Positions 34,801 through 49,800 of a stretch of DNA of 64,000 nucleotides are shown piece after piece. Every line of letters begins with the position of its first letter. The first letter of the stretch is position 1. Origin of the DNA: Centropus unirufus (taxonomy: Eukaryota > Chordata > Aves > Cuculiformes > Centropidae); the NCBI GenBank assembly GCA_013397695.1, contig VYZI01000075.1:882229-946228 (forward strand), in the 5' to 3' direction. A program made the translations under genes and the position numbers. The notes below the pieces were generated by a model. That model was not told where the DNA came from. It saw nothing but the letters and a program-made list of their open reading frames with translations, and ran no database searches.

Positions 34801-37800
34801 AACACAAGCCCTTCCAAGATCTGGGGGCACAAATGATAAAGCTACAATTATGCACTGCAACCTAAAAGATAAAGTCCTCAGGGAAGACAATTTCAAGATC
34901 ATATCACCTTGAGTCTTTGATTTGTTGCCAGCAAAAATAGCTACGGCAAAGTGCTCCGTTTTGGGGATCCTCCAAGGAGATCCTTTTCCTTATCAGAATA
35001 CACTATCCTGGTCTCCTTGCTAAGCTAACCTTTGTCTCCAGCCTGCCTGTAAGAGAGAGAAATGTTCTCTGACTCCTTATGCACACAAGACAAGTGAAGA
35101 GCCTTTGACCCATACTACGTATTTCCAAATACCCTATAAAATTATGCAGGGATACCACGCATCTTTACACGCTGTTGTCTCTCTTCTGCTCAGAAATTTT
35201 CTCTCTGAGACACATTTTTTAAAGTCTTTCCTACCAACCAAGAAGCCATGAGAAAGAGATCACTCTTGCTTTTGCTTGGTCTGCTCAAATGTGTTTTCTC
35301 CCTTTATCACCCTCCCTCAGTGTTCTGTTCTCATCCTTTCACTCTTGTGTACCAATGGTCATCGGTGTTGGTGACAGCAATGATTTGGGCTGCTTAGGAC
35401 GAGATAAGATGTGACTCTATAATCCCAAGCACTCTAGAAAGGAATGTATTTTACTATCAGTCTTTAGGGGGTAAATCAAAAAACTTACAGCACCAAGTGG
35501 TAAAATGAGAAGGTATATAGCGTGCTACTTTACTCACCTGCTCCACTTATTTTGATTTTCAAATCCTACAAAGCTCACAGTGACATGATTTAAAAAGCCA
35601 ATCCACTATTTTAACAGTCCCTCCTTTCACCTTAAAAATGGAATTCCTTCTACTTGTATTTCTTTTACCTGATCAAAATTTTCACCCTTAGCCACAGCTT
35701 TTCTGAACATGGAAATGTTATAGGCTGATCTCCAGTATCTCATGCCAGCTAAGGAGCAGAAATGGCTTGCAAGAAATAGTTTTTTTTATAAACTGCTGGG
35801 CTATTACCTTTTGTTATGCTTCAGCCAGGAGAGCAAGCACTCTGCTAGAAAAATTGCCCTTAATGGTAAGTAATGAGCTTTTGGAAGCCAGATTACAAAA
35901 TTTCTTGATGACACTGGAACAACTTCCACAGCCCAAAAGGTTGCACTTGTAAGGTGACTCGCCCCCTTGACTGTGGGCAAGAGAGAAAACAAAATGATAA
36001 TGCAGACAACCCTCTGTGCTTAGGAACACAGACAGACCATGAATCAACCCATGAGTACGCTGCAGAGAGATTAACTTCACTCATGGTGTGGCTAACACAT
36101 TGCGATTTCTGTAAAAAGAATCAGTGTTAAAAGAATCAGTGCACATTTACCAGGCAAACCAGATCTCAAGACTTGTCAGCATCACCAAAGTACACATAAC
36201 AAGTTGGTGCGAGCAAACGGTAATTTTAGTTTCATTTACAGAACTGGACAAATTTGACCAATTCTTCTGTAAGTAACTGAGTCTCCCCTGCACCATACTT
36301 TTCCCAGGTCTTTTACTCCTGGTTTTAAGTGCCTCAAGGAGTTCTACTTCAGAGTGATGCTTCACAAGATTCCTTTCTTGGAAAGGGAAGAGAAGGAAAG
36401 AAAAAGCAAAGCAAATATACTAAAGCTACTGATATCACACAGCCAATTTCCATTCTGTCTTCTCACAGCCAGAGAGAATAAAGTATTAGGACATTCTTGA
36501 GATTGTTTACGTATATTTTACCTTTTTTTCCCAGCTGCTAAGTTTCTGATAATTCCAACTAAGAGAAAGAAGCATTCAAGACCTCAGCTCACTTGAAGTC
36601 CTGTAGATTGTTGCATTCCCAGGAAGATGTCTAGGTCCCTTTACGTTGGACAAATATGGCTTTGAGTAGTTCAAAATTTAAATACATACTGGCCTCTTGT
36701 GGGCTATGTTGTTACATCCTTTGCCAGACTGTTAAAGCTTTATTTTCTTAAATGTCCTGAGCCATACTGCCAGCTCTGGTGGCAACATGACCTTTAATTC
36801 TGAGTAAATAATTTACCCTTTCACTGTACTCAGCTCTGCTATCAACTGAATAAACCTGACACTGCTGTCCTGCTGAGGATTACATGGTACATGAGCTTGG
36901 GCAGGTCTTCTGCACCAAAGTTAATTGTACCCTCTTCTATGACTTTCACACCATGCCACAATGTGGCATCTGTTTTATTTGGGTGCTGGGGCCTGATCTG
37001 TATCAGTAAATACAGACCAGCAAATATAAATCTACAGTCTTGGCAGAAGGAACAAGATTAACCCCACTGTACCTCAGTAAAAATGCTTTGTTTTTTCTCT
37101 CAGGTAAATGTATAAAGCATGTTCACATCAAATATAAAACCACACACAATTCGGATTAACAAATTATGAATTTACCACTTTTGTAAAACCAGTTTCAAGG
37201 GAAAGAACACATACAAAAATAGTAGTGCAGGTACACTTCTAAAACCTGTCAACTCACCAATCAATAGACATATATTTTCTAAGACTACCTGTGTCCAAGC
37301 TGCATGGTTCCTCCACTGGAGAGACAGCAGGAATCAAGGTCCTGTTTAGTGATCTCTTCAGCCTCAAGGCCTTTTGCAACTGCAAATTCACAAGTTAAAG
37401 ATAAAATATTCTAAAGCAAACTAAATGGAGAGGAAACATCCAGAATCGTTAGCTACTTTTGAAATTCTTTGAAGTGAATGCAACACTCTACCGTACATGA
37501 CTGCTAGGTAGTCGGTGTGTCAGTACTTTGACCAAGTCATCTTCAACTGGGGACATCTCTTCCTCTCAAGTGCAATCTTAGTTTTTGTTTTTCCATAACC
37601 CCAGGTACCTGCTGATCTCAGAGTACCTACAAAAGGACAGTGTCATTAGTCTGTTACCATGACAGAGGCATAAACAGGATAACACTGCTAAAGTGCCATG
37701 GCCAAATGACCAGTGAACAAGAGACACACTGAGTCAGGCTCTGCCCTGTTCATGGAGTGTGAAAAACCTTATGAAACAGAAGACATCACTGCTGGTTCTA

Positions 37801-39863
37801 AATAAAATCCTCTCAAGTTCTGTATGCTGGACTACCAGGAGAGAGGAATTCTGCCCTTTGGGAAGCAACTGTGCTGTAGATATTAATGCTGCAGTGTCTG
37901 GTACAAAGAGGCCTGGCAAGTGAGCTGGAGAGAGTGGATGAAGTGTGCCAGGAATTTTCCAGCACCCAGTAAAAAGACAAGTCTAGTAAGACACATAGCT
38001 TAGCTTAGTTCCTATTGTCAGCTCATTTTTAAACCTAGTGATTACTGAAGCAGAAGCCCTACTCATCTCAAGTGCTTCTGCACGGCCAGAGCTCCTTTCT
38101 GTTAATCCTAAGCACTTCTTAAGACTACCTTTGCTGTCAGAAGGGATCAGAACAGGTGATAAAAAGTCCTTCAGATCTCAAATTATTTTTTAAAAAAAGA
38201 AGTAGAGAAAAAGAGACAAAGAAATATGTTAATTACAGTATGGCCAAAGAGTAAACAGGAGGATTAGCTTTAAACCTGTTAGACAAAAATAATACTTCAA
38301 GAGGCATTTGAATATTTTGCTCCTGATCAAGTGGCATGCTCTTGCCTGGTGTGAAATGGCAGCAGCGTAGCCCTCATCACTAGACCCGAGCGTCTAGGCT
38401 GACATTGGCTTTGTAGTAGTGAATTGATGCAGAGCAGCCTGATTTTATCAGTGACCACACTCTCAGGACATTCCACATATGTAGAATGGGAGGGGACAGC
38501 AAGCTGGATTTCCTTCATCAGTATAAATCATTCACTTCTACTCCAGACAGTCAAACACTGCCAGCTATTACCTGCTGAGGATCTGTGCAAGGACTTCAGT
38601 CAGAATCTTAGAGCCCTTTATACCTTGTTTGTCACGAAGAAATTCTCCTCTAGAAAGCTTCCTTGTACAGAAGGCAACTTGCTCATTGAATTTCACTCCT
38701 ATATGCGCACTCCTATCAATCATCAATAAATATTCTTTAGCAGATGCACAGGAAGCTGATGATAGAACAAGTAATTTTATTCATTGAGTTACCTTTGACA
38801 CTGCAGGGTACTGAATAGCGGAAAACATCATTTATACGGAGTTCCATTTACAACGTTATTCAAAATATCAGTGGTGCTTTTGTCATTTCTAAGGAGGACT
38901 CAGATGGAATAGTGTTGCCCTCTTGGATCAGGTGCATTCAATGGGGAGAGCACAGCTAGCAAGGTTTACATAAAACTAACAGTCATGTTATGCTCAAAAG
39001 CTTAAGTTTATTGCTCTATTTAATGACTACCACCAGTATTTTTAAAAAGAATGCCGGTTCTTCCTGCTAGCTTCTCACTGAAGGAAATATTTTAAATACA
39101 GCAATAAAATCAAGTGGTTTAAAGATAACACATTTTGTCACACATTCATGCAAACCCTGCTGACAGGATTTTTACAGGTTCATGGATACAGAAGAAACAC
39201 AAAGGATGTGTACTGAAATACCGGGAAACTTTCCCCACAGTGATGAAATTGTAGGCATAACATGTCAGGTCCTATGCCCTGCACCTACTGCCATCAATGG
39301 CAAAGCCTCAGTGGGAGCAGTATCAGCCCTTATTGTTCAGAGAGCTGCTTTACCTTATCCTGTTCAGAAGTGCAGTAAATTCTCAGAATCTCCTGCATCA
39401 ATAAAAGCAGTGAGTTTTGGTTATTGTTACAAATAAAGAGAAGCAAAAATATTTTTAGTAGATCATTACATCTTCTATTCACAAAACACTCATCTTTCAT
39501 GTTAAGGGTCCTGCGTACCTCGATTTTTCTCTGCTCTATAAAGCACTTAAACATGTGCTTACCTCTACGTATTAAACACAAACTACAGTCTTCACAGCCT
39601 GTCTGAGCTCTAAAAGAAAAGCACGGGCAAAGCAAAAGTCTGTATTATTGTGTAGGAAACACTGTTGCCCAAACTAATGATTAGAAAGGAATAATGATTT
39701 CCTAAATTTGGTATGAGGGCAAATTTATCAAAAAGCAGCCAACATGTTCAAACTGATACTTCTTAAAGCTGCCTATAGGATTTGCTTTAATTTTAATGAG
39801 CACTGGGTGCCTGAGCACCCTCAAAGCTTTGAAACAAGTTTAAATTCATAGAATACAAGTGCT
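31878..39863. other. Intergenic region between the IGSF22 relic and PTPN5
   Basis: 8 kb in which I recognise no exon, RNA gene or clear transposon on either strand. Further N-terminal fossil exons of the relic would be expected here; the best open minus-strand stretches (33498-33767, 35804-36084) lack Ig or FN3 signatures. Poly-A/T runs occur at about 33653-33669 and 34110-34122. Confidence 0.5.
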
Positions 39864-40781
39864 TTTATTATTAATTTTTAATAAAGATTAATTCAGCTCA
39901 CAAAGTTCCTCAGCTAATTTCAAACCTCAAATTTCAGGGGAAATTTTATTCAGTTTGTGGTTTGACCATGTAAAAAGAGAAACTGCTTGGAAAAATCATA
40001 TATTGTTGCAGACTGAGGCCAAAATATTGAAAAGCAAAGGTAAAATGTGAAGAATTTATGTTCAGATTCCATTTCTACTCTTCACCTCATGTTGACCCAG
40101 CTGTCATGATACTGGGGTACATTGCTGGTAAGAATTGGAGGTAAGCATTTGACTTACAACACCAAAATATTTTCCCCCCTTAGTTCTGACAACACTGGTG
40201 GTGGACTGCTTTAGAAAAAAATAAACAAGCAAACATGATGTTTGAAACATCATTTCGATGTGAATCTACTTGAATCTTCCAATGCAGAGGCTCAGAAGGT
40301 TTACGATATACACAGTATTCGGTAATTTTATATGTAAAAACAATCAGAAAGAGGCAAAAAGTTACTTTCAAGCTTAGTCGACATACAGCACATTTCAGCA
40401 TGACAATTCAAAAAGTTTCACACTGTATTTGGATATATTAGCAATGATTTTCGTTAAAAATAGCAAACTGAAGACAGTGAAATTTTTTTCTGATTTTTTT
40501 CCTTGCTTTTGTAACAAATGAAGCTACTACTCTTATTTACAGTATAAATAAGCCTTTTTTGGTGAAGATTATGTCCTGTCACATATGTTTAAGACAAGGT
40601 GTACCTCAGCTCTTAAATGTCAATGCAAACAAGAGCATAAAAACATTATCAAAGTAAAATAACATATCTTTCTTTCCAGCTAAGACAGCCAGGTTTACCA
40701 CGTGTCCCTCAGCAGATCCGAAATACATCTGAATGCAGTCAAAACTCGTCTTGGTTTAGCCTTTAGGAATATCATGAACCT
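39864..40781 (-). other. PTPN5: PTPN5 3' UTR with two candidate poly(A) signals
   Basis: Downstream of the stop on the minus strand, AATAAA occurs at 39950-39945 (832 nt after the stop) and 39869-39864 (about 913 nt after). The region is AT-rich with no repeats recognised. The 3' end is an estimate: the sequence shows the hexamers but not which one is used. Confidence 0.5.
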
Positions 40782-40875
40782 TTATTCTTCTGCTGCTCTA
40801 GAAAGCTGTTTGCCGTACAAGCTCATGACATGATGGACAAATTGATACTGTTCACAAGTCTGGATCATTCCTCCC
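40782..40875 (-). CDS. PTPN5: PTPN5 terminal coding exon
   Basis: 94 nt including TAA at 40784-40782; acceptor CCTTTTCAG (ag at 40877-40876). Reads (R)GGMIQTCEQYQFVHHVMSLY and GKQLSRAAEE. It holds the Q-loop glutamine of MIQT and the final helix. The last residues differ from the mammalian tail, as expected for a variable end. Length fits the family; no extension. Confidence 0.97.
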
Positions 40876-43800
40876 CTGAAAAGGAAAGAAAAAAAAATGG
40901 GGAGGGAAACAGCAGCATTATTACACACAAGTAACAGAGGAGGAAACAGCATAGCTAACCCAAAGCTGGTGCTGCACACACAAGGTGTATCCCAAGGCTT
41001 CTTGAAATGAGTGAAAAGTGCCCATTGGTTGCAATCAGCTTGAGGTCTGACCTTGAGCTCCATTTTGAAAGTCCCTGCTAACCAAGGAACTGAAGACAGA
41101 ACAGGAATGGGCTTTACCTTCTTATTTTGGGGGAGAGGCCTTCATCCTGTAAGGCAACATCATCATCATTTACATTACCTTTACTCCAAGCACCATTTTA
41201 AACAGTGTGGAAAGCAATCTCCACCCCAAAGCTCTAGATGGATAGATGGAAGCAGGAGGAATAATGAAGTAGCTTATCCAAGTCTTTATAGTTGCACTAG
41301 GGACTGAATCCATTACCAGCCCAGACAAGTGACAAGAACACAAATTTCCCATTCTGGAATGAGGTTTCTTTCCTCCATGACATCCCACGTTGTGCTTTTG
41401 GCAAGTTCACTAGGGAACTAGGGGATGGCCAGCAGGATTTTGAAAGAGTCGGTGGAGTCAGCTTTTATTTCAGCTTTTGCTGTTCTCTTGAGAACTGCAA
41501 ACTTGAAAGGATATGCAAGCCGGAGGAGAAACACTTTGCTTTTCCATGTAACATTAGCCTGCGTATTTCTGCAAGTAGCATATTAATCAGCACACGAGTA
41601 CTTCAGAGGGAGATGGAAATGAACAAAAAGAACAAGGATAAAGTTGCCCATTTTGAGTAGATTTTACAAATACTTATAATTCTGCTGAGTACCTCAACAA
41701 CAGTGATGTGGTCTCTTGATAATCCATTATGAGAATAATTAAACCCCATGGCTCAGATTCACGGAAGGCGCATGCAGAATTGTGCTAGCATTGGTGCTGG
41801 TGCACGGATCTCTGGAACGCAGTGCCAAAAGGAGGCTGAAACAACAAGAGGCACTGAGGACCACAGGAACCTGCAGGTCGCCAGCACCAACCAGACTGTC
41901 TGAGGAAGAACACAAGCGGTACATTCCCTCAGAAACTCCCACTGGAGGCAATTAATGAAAAGTTGCTTCCTCTCAGCCAAACAGAGAGCAGAGTGGTGGC
42001 ACCTTGCTTGGGGATTGCCCTCTTCAACAGAGTCCAGCTTAACCACTGTGGGTCACAAAGTAACCGCACCAGTACGGGCTGGATGATTGGGCAAGACAAT
42101 CTCCTTCAGCTTATTGCAGTTAATTTGTTACACGGCAGTTTGAAATAACACCTAATGAGTAGGGAAGGGCAGGGACCCACGCTTCAACCTCTCATCAAGA
42201 AGAAATGGTGGGAAATACACTGCATTTCCAATGAAACGGCAATCCCCTCCCCATCTGGTCTACTTAATACCGGCTCACAGTTGATCTCAGTCCTTCTGCA
42301 CTGCGCCCAGCACTGAAATATGTTTATGTCAGCTCATGACACACGAGGAACATTAGTCATATCTGGCAGTTACTCCCCATGCAATTCCATTAGCAGGGAG
42401 GTTGCACCCTGAGGTTGTAGCAACAGAAGCACCAGGGTGGCCATCAAGTTTCAGACCAGAGGAAATGATCTTACTTATTAACTGGTTCCCTGCTGTGTGG
42501 TGGTTTCCTCCCCTTCCCACACACACACACACAACATTATACGTGCGCCATCCAGGCTTTGGCACAGAACAGAGAAATTATGTTTCACCCCTGTTTGCCA
42601 CAGAAATCTTTAAAATCTGAGTTGCGCTCGGGAAAAGGACAGCAAATGTCTCTCAGCACTGAGGGAAGGATGCAGGAATGATCCCTGCCTCTCCTTATTC
42701 ATACTAGATTATTTGGGGGCCAACTGTTAGCGCAAGGCCCAGTGCACACGCACAGGACTTTTCCAAGGGATCTGTAAGGGAATAAAGGCAAAGAAACATT
42801 TGCCCCTTTCAAACCCACAGCAACCTCAAAGGCGGGTCTCAGGGTTAATGTCAACCCCCCCTCTAGTGCTGTGAGGCACCGGGGTGCATTCCTTTATGTG
42901 CCTGCTTTGGCCTCCATCCAACCCTGTTTCCTTAACTTTCTGGTAACTTCTTCCCACCTAACCTATTTTCTCTAGCCAGTAACCACCAGACAGGAGGAGA
43001 CAGAGCATTTTCCTTCCTATAGCTGCTTGGACACTGCCTCATCCTCTCATGCTTCTTTTGAAGTCACATGGAGTTTTTGTGGGAGTTTAGTGACAATAAC
43101 AGTGGATGGCAGCATGACTTCCAACGGGCTATGAATTTTTCACTCTTTGAAGAAGCCATTTTTTTCCGTAGCAAGAATGGCGATTTGACTGCTTTCCACC
43201 TTGAGTATTTTCTCTCATGGCATGCAAGTGACCTTTTCCTGTGTCATCCTACCTCTGAGAAGTACATGGCAGCTAGGGATCCCCGTGGGCTTCCTTTTCC
43301 TCCATGGCATCCTTTAAGTGTGATCTCCATTTTCCAACCTCTGCAAAGGACTGCCAGTTCCCCTCTCTCTGCAAAGCTAGTATTTTTAATTTGCCGTCTG
43401 TATGAAGCACATTTGTAAGCAGGTGTCTTTGACCTTCATTTCTATGGCTACTTTCCTGTGTAACACCAGTCACAAGCTATTTCACATCCAGCCAGATATT
43501 TCACTGGGCTATGGATAATCAGCACTCACTACTCACATTCTGGTTTTCTTTTTCTCAAGAAGCCTCTCCTTAGCTGGCCTGAAATCAATAGAAATAGCCA
43601 ACCTCCAAGCCCCTGCAGGTCCCTGTCTATCAGAGCCTCAGCAGGGCAGCAAGCATTTAATTTTCTGCCTCCCACTGAGCATAATTTCTCCTCTGCAATA
43701 AAGTTCAGTGTGGGGTTGAGGTTCTTTTTTCCCTCAGAAAAATCTTTGGTATGTTTTTCATGACATTTCTTCCCCCGACTACACTTATCATTATCATTAG

Positions 43801-46800
43801 AGAGAGCACTGAGACATGTTTTGATGGCACTTGAAACCAGTGGGAGAGGAAAAATAACAGCTCTGGTGCAAAATTCAAGTCTGTTTACTTCATAATCAAA
43901 CTCAAGGTGGTGTGTTAAGAAATGCTTAACTGGAAACCATTGAATTTCTGAAGATTTTCACAGCTCCTTTCATACGTTGGCAAACACTCCAGATTGTGCG
44001 TGCTCTCATTGTCCCCGCAGTGTCCAAAGCAGTCATGCCCTCCCAACAGGGCTCACAGCTCCCACTGTGCAAGGCCAGTTTTGTTCACTCCTCCTGGTAG
44101 CAAAGTGCTGACCTGTGGCTCTGAACTGAGGCACAGCAAGACCTTTGAGCCTTTGCTTCTTTCAGAACATGAGGCCAACTCCTCAGCTGGTGAAAGGTGC
44201 TCCCTAGCTGCACGGCTGTGAAGATTTTGGTGTTAGTTTTCGCCTAGCTCTGTTCCAGGACTGTTCATTAAGCTTTACTGCTCATAAAGTAGGCAAACAT
44301 TACAAGTTAGAACTGCTTAGAGCAGGACAACGTCCTTTCACGGATGTTCTCTTCTGGCTCCCGTTTGCCTTTGTTCCTCCTCTCTTCCCATTTGTTTCTC
44401 CTTAAGAAAAGAGAATGATTATACTTTTTCTTTTTTTTTTTTTTCCTGGAAAGGAAACAGGCTTTCTTACCTGTCTAACCGTAACTGGCAGGCTGTTCGC
44501 AATATGTCAACTATGCCCTCGCTCTTCAGCTGTTTACAGCAGACACTTGTTGCAATAAAGCAGCCAGTCCTCCCGATGCCTGCACTAAGGGAGGGAAAAG
44601 CAAAGAGTGGAATTGTTAGAATGGCTTTGGAACTTCCTTGTTAAATACGCACCATTAACTTAGCAATCAAACTCCATTATCCCTTTCTTCCCTCCAACCT
44701 TGGCCAGGTGGTGCCATGTTTCTTGTGAATATAAAGTTGTCACTAGGAAAATGTATCAGCTTCAATGCGAGAACGATATGTGAGCCACTCACAGAAAAAG
44801 GATGGACACTGCACGTACAATGCTAAAAATAGACTGTTGGGTACTGCTTGACAAAATATGGTATTGAGCCTGTCATTGAACTACTGAAAATAAGTCGTTA
44901 AACAGAATTAGTTAGATTTGCTTTGAGGGAAGCCGTTGCTCTGAAGACAAACTTTGCTTTGAGATTCTTAATCCTAACAGCTTCTTTGAAAGCTTTCTTC
45001 ATTCACAGGTAGAGCAAAATCACCCAACAATCCCCTTGCTTAAATAATTAGAGATAGCAGTGATATGGTAAGTGTGATGCCATTTGCTGACCAGATCTGC
45101 AGTCTAGTAATTCCCTAAATTAGTGCAGGATACAACAAATTCCCCATTAAAGAAAATTCTTTGTCTTCCCTGAACATCTTTGTATCTGATTCAGTCCTTG
45201 CTTAATGACCAGAATTGATTTTATTCTCAAAGGTGCAGTGCTATCAAAGCTTCATAAAAAGCTAGCACTTATCACTTAATAAAAAGCTTGCAGCAAAAGC
45301 TTACAGCCCTTCTTATGTGTTCAATAATTAAATGAGCATCCTCAGGAATAATTGCTTGACACAACTGCAAGAAATTCTGCTTCTGTTTAAATTGTGCTAA
45401 AGCTGTAATACAAAATCACTGGCAACAAATGTACAAGCCACAAAAGTTTGCAGTTAGCTGCTTCTCACAAAGTCCCACTACTCTTTGACTGAATTGACAG
45501 GTTTTTCACTCTGTATTTATGCTTGTTAAGGAAACAGCGACATTGGAATTATTTTAAAAAAATTATTTAGCATTTAGAATTAGAATAATTATTTTAGAAT
45601 AATAGAATTACTTCTATTACAATGAAGAATCTGTTAGAATGATCAAGGCAATTCAACAGAAGTATGGGGGATGGTCTTACTCCCTAAGAAGTTACCTCAA
45701 GTTTTCAAATAATTGTGATAGAGGTACCTACCTGACCTGAAATTTTAGTCCCTGAAAACCTCTGTACTTCATGCTCTAACTTCTGTGTTCTTCAGTATAT
45801 CTAGTTCATTCATCGATACTTCAAATACTTCAGTTTTTCAGAAAGCTCTTGGCTGCATATGGATGTACATCAATGATAAAAAAAAAACAACCAAAAAAAA
45901 GGGCCCCTCATCTTCCAATTTTATGCCATAACCAAATAGGTCACAGGAGACACAATTCTTGTATACTTTTTCCCGTCCATAGACTGCAGAGAGTTTTACG
46001 AAGGGAGGGAAAATAACACTGAGATTGCACTTGTCCCACTTGGCTGGGAGAGCTGGGGTTGTTCAGCCTGGAGAAGAGAAGGCTCCAGGAAGACTGTATG
46101 GTGGCCTTTCAATACTTAAACGTGGCCTATAAGAAAGTCAAGGACAGACGTTTTTATCAAACCCTATTGCTATAGGAGAAGGGGAAACGGTTTTAACCGG
46201 AAAGAGGGTAAATTCAGACTAGATGTAAGGAAAATATTTTAATGATGAGGGTGGTAGAACACTGGCACAGGGTGCCCAGAGAAGTTGTAGAGGCCCCATC
46301 CCTGGGAACATTCAAGGTCAGGTTGGACAGGGTTCCGAGCAACCTGTTATGATTGAAGACAGCCCTGCTTATTGCATGGGGGTTGAATTAGATGAAATTT
46401 AAAGGTCCATTCAACCCAAATCATTCTACAGTTCTAATAGCTTCATGATTAGGTGTGTATCTATTTTTCTTAAAGCTGTGTTATTTTACATCACACTGAA
46501 GGCCAAAACCACAGTGATTATGTTCTACTGAGAATCTCCCAAAAAGGCCAAATGAGCTACAGTACTCAGCATCACACAGGCCTTGGCTAACAGCTTGCTG
46601 CATAAATGGTTTCTCAAATAGAAGCAATTTATTAAATTTCTTCTTCAGATAAAATGATTGCAACTGAGAGTAGCCTGAAAGGGTTCTGGTTCACAGTTAC
46701 CACATAAAATAATTCATCATCCTATCACCATGTCTCTTAGTAGTTCTTTCAAATAAAAATACCCCATTTCTCCCCAAATTATTACTGTGTCATTGGGGTG

Positions 46801-49800
46801 GCGGCATACAAGAGGATGAAATGGGTATGCGAAGTAGGCAGGACATGGTGAGCAGAATCTTTACCTGCAGCAAAAACCATAGTATTTCAAGAAGCTCTTG
46901 GAGAGCCACAGATTTCCAAGGGCAAATGAGACCTTCTTACAAACCATTCATTATTTTCCTCTGAACTGTTCCCAGTTTGTCAAAATCTGTTTTAAAACAC
47001 AGGCAGAGAAACTGGACATGTGGCATTGTATGAACATTTTACTAGTGATTACTCCGTATTAGCCTATAGGTGTCTCTTTGATGACAACAAGATACCAACC
47101 ATTCATGCCAAGAATCTCTTTTAAAATATTCCCAATGTATGATAACATCCCATTTACTGAGACTTCTGGACAGCAAGCATCCACTGTTTCCTAGAAAATG
47201 CTATGCAAAACTAGGTAAAATTCCTTACAAAAATCTCAAAGGTCGACTTGGTAAAATGTACTTTTTTGAAAGTATGGAAGACTACTCTGACAAAATTACT
47301 GCATCACTTAACAGGCTTTCTGCTATTTACCTGGAAAAATTGTTTTGAGAACTGACTTGTAGTTTTCAAGTGACCACATTAAATCTTTCTAAACACTGGA
47401 AAAAAAGGAGTTGCTTTTAGATCCCTGGAACTTTTCCAGTTTTCAAAAAAACTAGAATTCAGCTAATACTGAAGTTCAATTGTTTAGAGCCTGTGGACCA
47501 ATTTTTCAAATGCTGTTGATTAAAAATCATCCAGTAGAGATTATTAAATAACAGTTAACACTTGCTGCTTAACATATTCCCTAGTTAGCGGTACAAAAGA
47601 ACATACTTCATCACGTCTACAAGTGATGAGTACACCATCCTACTTCTTTCTGAAGACAGAAGAGAAGTATCTATCTTCATCTATTTTTCCTGCACTGTTA
47701 TTGATAATTACAACTTTCTGATCAGGCTTCAAACCACTGTAAAGACTTTGCTTCCTCCATATAAGAAGTTTTCATCTCTGTCAGGGGCTTTTCATGGATA
47801 TGTCAGTTCTACTATCAATTGCGTATATTTCCCGTCTGTTGACAAGTACTTGCTGCAATCAGCTTTGTCACAGTTTCATTTTCTTTATGTATTGCACTTA
47901 AATTACTGTCTTTGACCCAATTAGGATTTTTTAAAATCAAAGAAAGAACCTACAGAACAGGGTGTTTGGTGGCTTGAAGGTACATGTTCTCATTTTTCTG
48001 CCTGCGTGTGTCTTCCTACTCAATTTCACTCACAATATGTTAATCTTTGGTCATCTGGCCCTTTTAAAGTCATTAGGGGCATGTATTTTGGTAAGACAAA
48101 TAAACTGAGACTGTTTTTTCTTGTAACTGACTGAGCCACCATCAGCTTCTGTGTTCATTCAGTCTGTGTCTGAATGCATCACTTGTAACAGAAAACTGCT
48201 GTCTTCAAGTTTTAGAAGTTCCAAGCATATTTCAGGAGCAGTTGGGCACGATCTTCCCCATGTCTGACTGATGGACATTATGACAATATCTGCACTTTGC
48301 CACTATGTGCAAAGAAGCCCATTTAAGTATGACACAACATTTATTTACCTGCAGTGAACAATCACTGGGGCATTCTTCTCCTCTGCGCTTTGCATCGCCT
48401 CTTCCACTTCCAGTACTAGCTGTAACAGAGGGGGAGCTTGATCTGGTGTCTTCTGGTCTGGCCAAGACGTGTACCAGTAATGTTTCAGGTTTCTGACTTC
48501 CTCTCCTTTCTGCAATTCAGTTAAGATGAATACCACAAAGTTTTAAAAGAACTTCTGGTTGTAAATAGATATTGAAATCTGGCTTTCCCCTTAAGAATTG
48601 TATGAGTAAATCAACACTAAATGGAAAAGGAGATCAAAATGGCAGGCCACACGACGCAGAAAGCTGGATTTCAAATATCATGTCTGCATTTCAGTAAATT
48701 GTTTTAAAAAAATCATCCCCTCCTCACTATGCTGCTCTTTTCGTGCCAAGAGCTGTGTGCAAAACACTCCAGGCAGTCTGTTCCCTCTTGACAGATTCAT
48801 TCAGCAAAGCCAGAGCTGTGCTTGTGACATAATTGCTTTCATAATGTATTTGACAGACTGAGAGCCAGGAGCCATATCTCTGTCTCTGGTAGCTAGATAG
48901 ATGAGGCAGAGAGATGGGAGCTTATTTTTCTATCTCTTCTTCCAGCCAGACTTATATCAGTTTCCTGTCAATTCTACTCTTCTCTTAGACATGGTAAGAA
49001 ATTCAGAGACGCTGTGGAAGGTGGGAATTGTACCTTGCTGTGGTACAGGGCTTTTTGAGAGACTGTCTCTAAGTCTCAGCATGGCTATGAATACAGCAAA
49101 TGTGCCGTTACCTTTTCTGAGTGCCAAGTAGCACTGTGTGCTTCTGATTTTGTGTGTTCAAAGTGACGTCCTTCTGCCTGATTTCTGAAGGTGCCAAATA
49201 GCAACGTGAACTTGGGGAACCAACCTTACCCTCTCAGCCATTACCGAAGCCAGCTGGCACAGGTCTAAGCAAATGTCTTCAAAAGATCAGGGAACAGAAG
49301 TGTGAGCTTCCACAACCTTCCCTTAAACACATGGCTGGCTAAGTTTAAGAGGGGAGGAAAAAAGAGAACAAATTTGTCTCTTTCTAAAGAACCAGGCACA
49401 AAAATATGGAAATAGTTTCTGTCATCTATAGGCTGACTGTCAGTGGGCGGATGTTAAAAGTGCTCTGTGGCTGTGCCACATTCCAGCCTTCTCTTTGGTT
49501 GACAAAGCTTTTGCACAGCTTCACAGTGAAGTAGATTGGGGAAGTGATGCAGCTAAATCTTTTCTCTTTCTGATGATGGATTAATTTCCAGATGGAATTA
49601 TCACTTTCCCCTTTTGGCTTACCACACAGTCACAAGAACTCCTGCGTGGGCACATGGGAGATAGCACAAGGGTTAGAAGAATAGAGCTGGACAAAGGCAG
49701 GCCAGGTGTCATTTAGTTTCTGTTCTGGATTATACCAGGTTTAAAGTGCTCTCTTGAACCACTGCCATAGAAACCTTAAAGGTATGTTTAGCAAAACAGG

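Larger units (their letters stand above)
40876..44470 (-). other. PTPN5: PTPN5 intron (last)
   Basis: 3.6 kb. Contains a short (CA)n microsatellite at 42520-42533 and a possible decayed MIR-type SINE in reverse orientation at about 41160-41340. No exon recognised. A long T run (44431-44445 on +) lies just inside the donor end. Confidence 0.7.

Noticed and set aside
48305..48496. Plus-strand open frame over the PTPN5 WPD exon
   Set aside because: Antisense shadow of a conserved coding exon.
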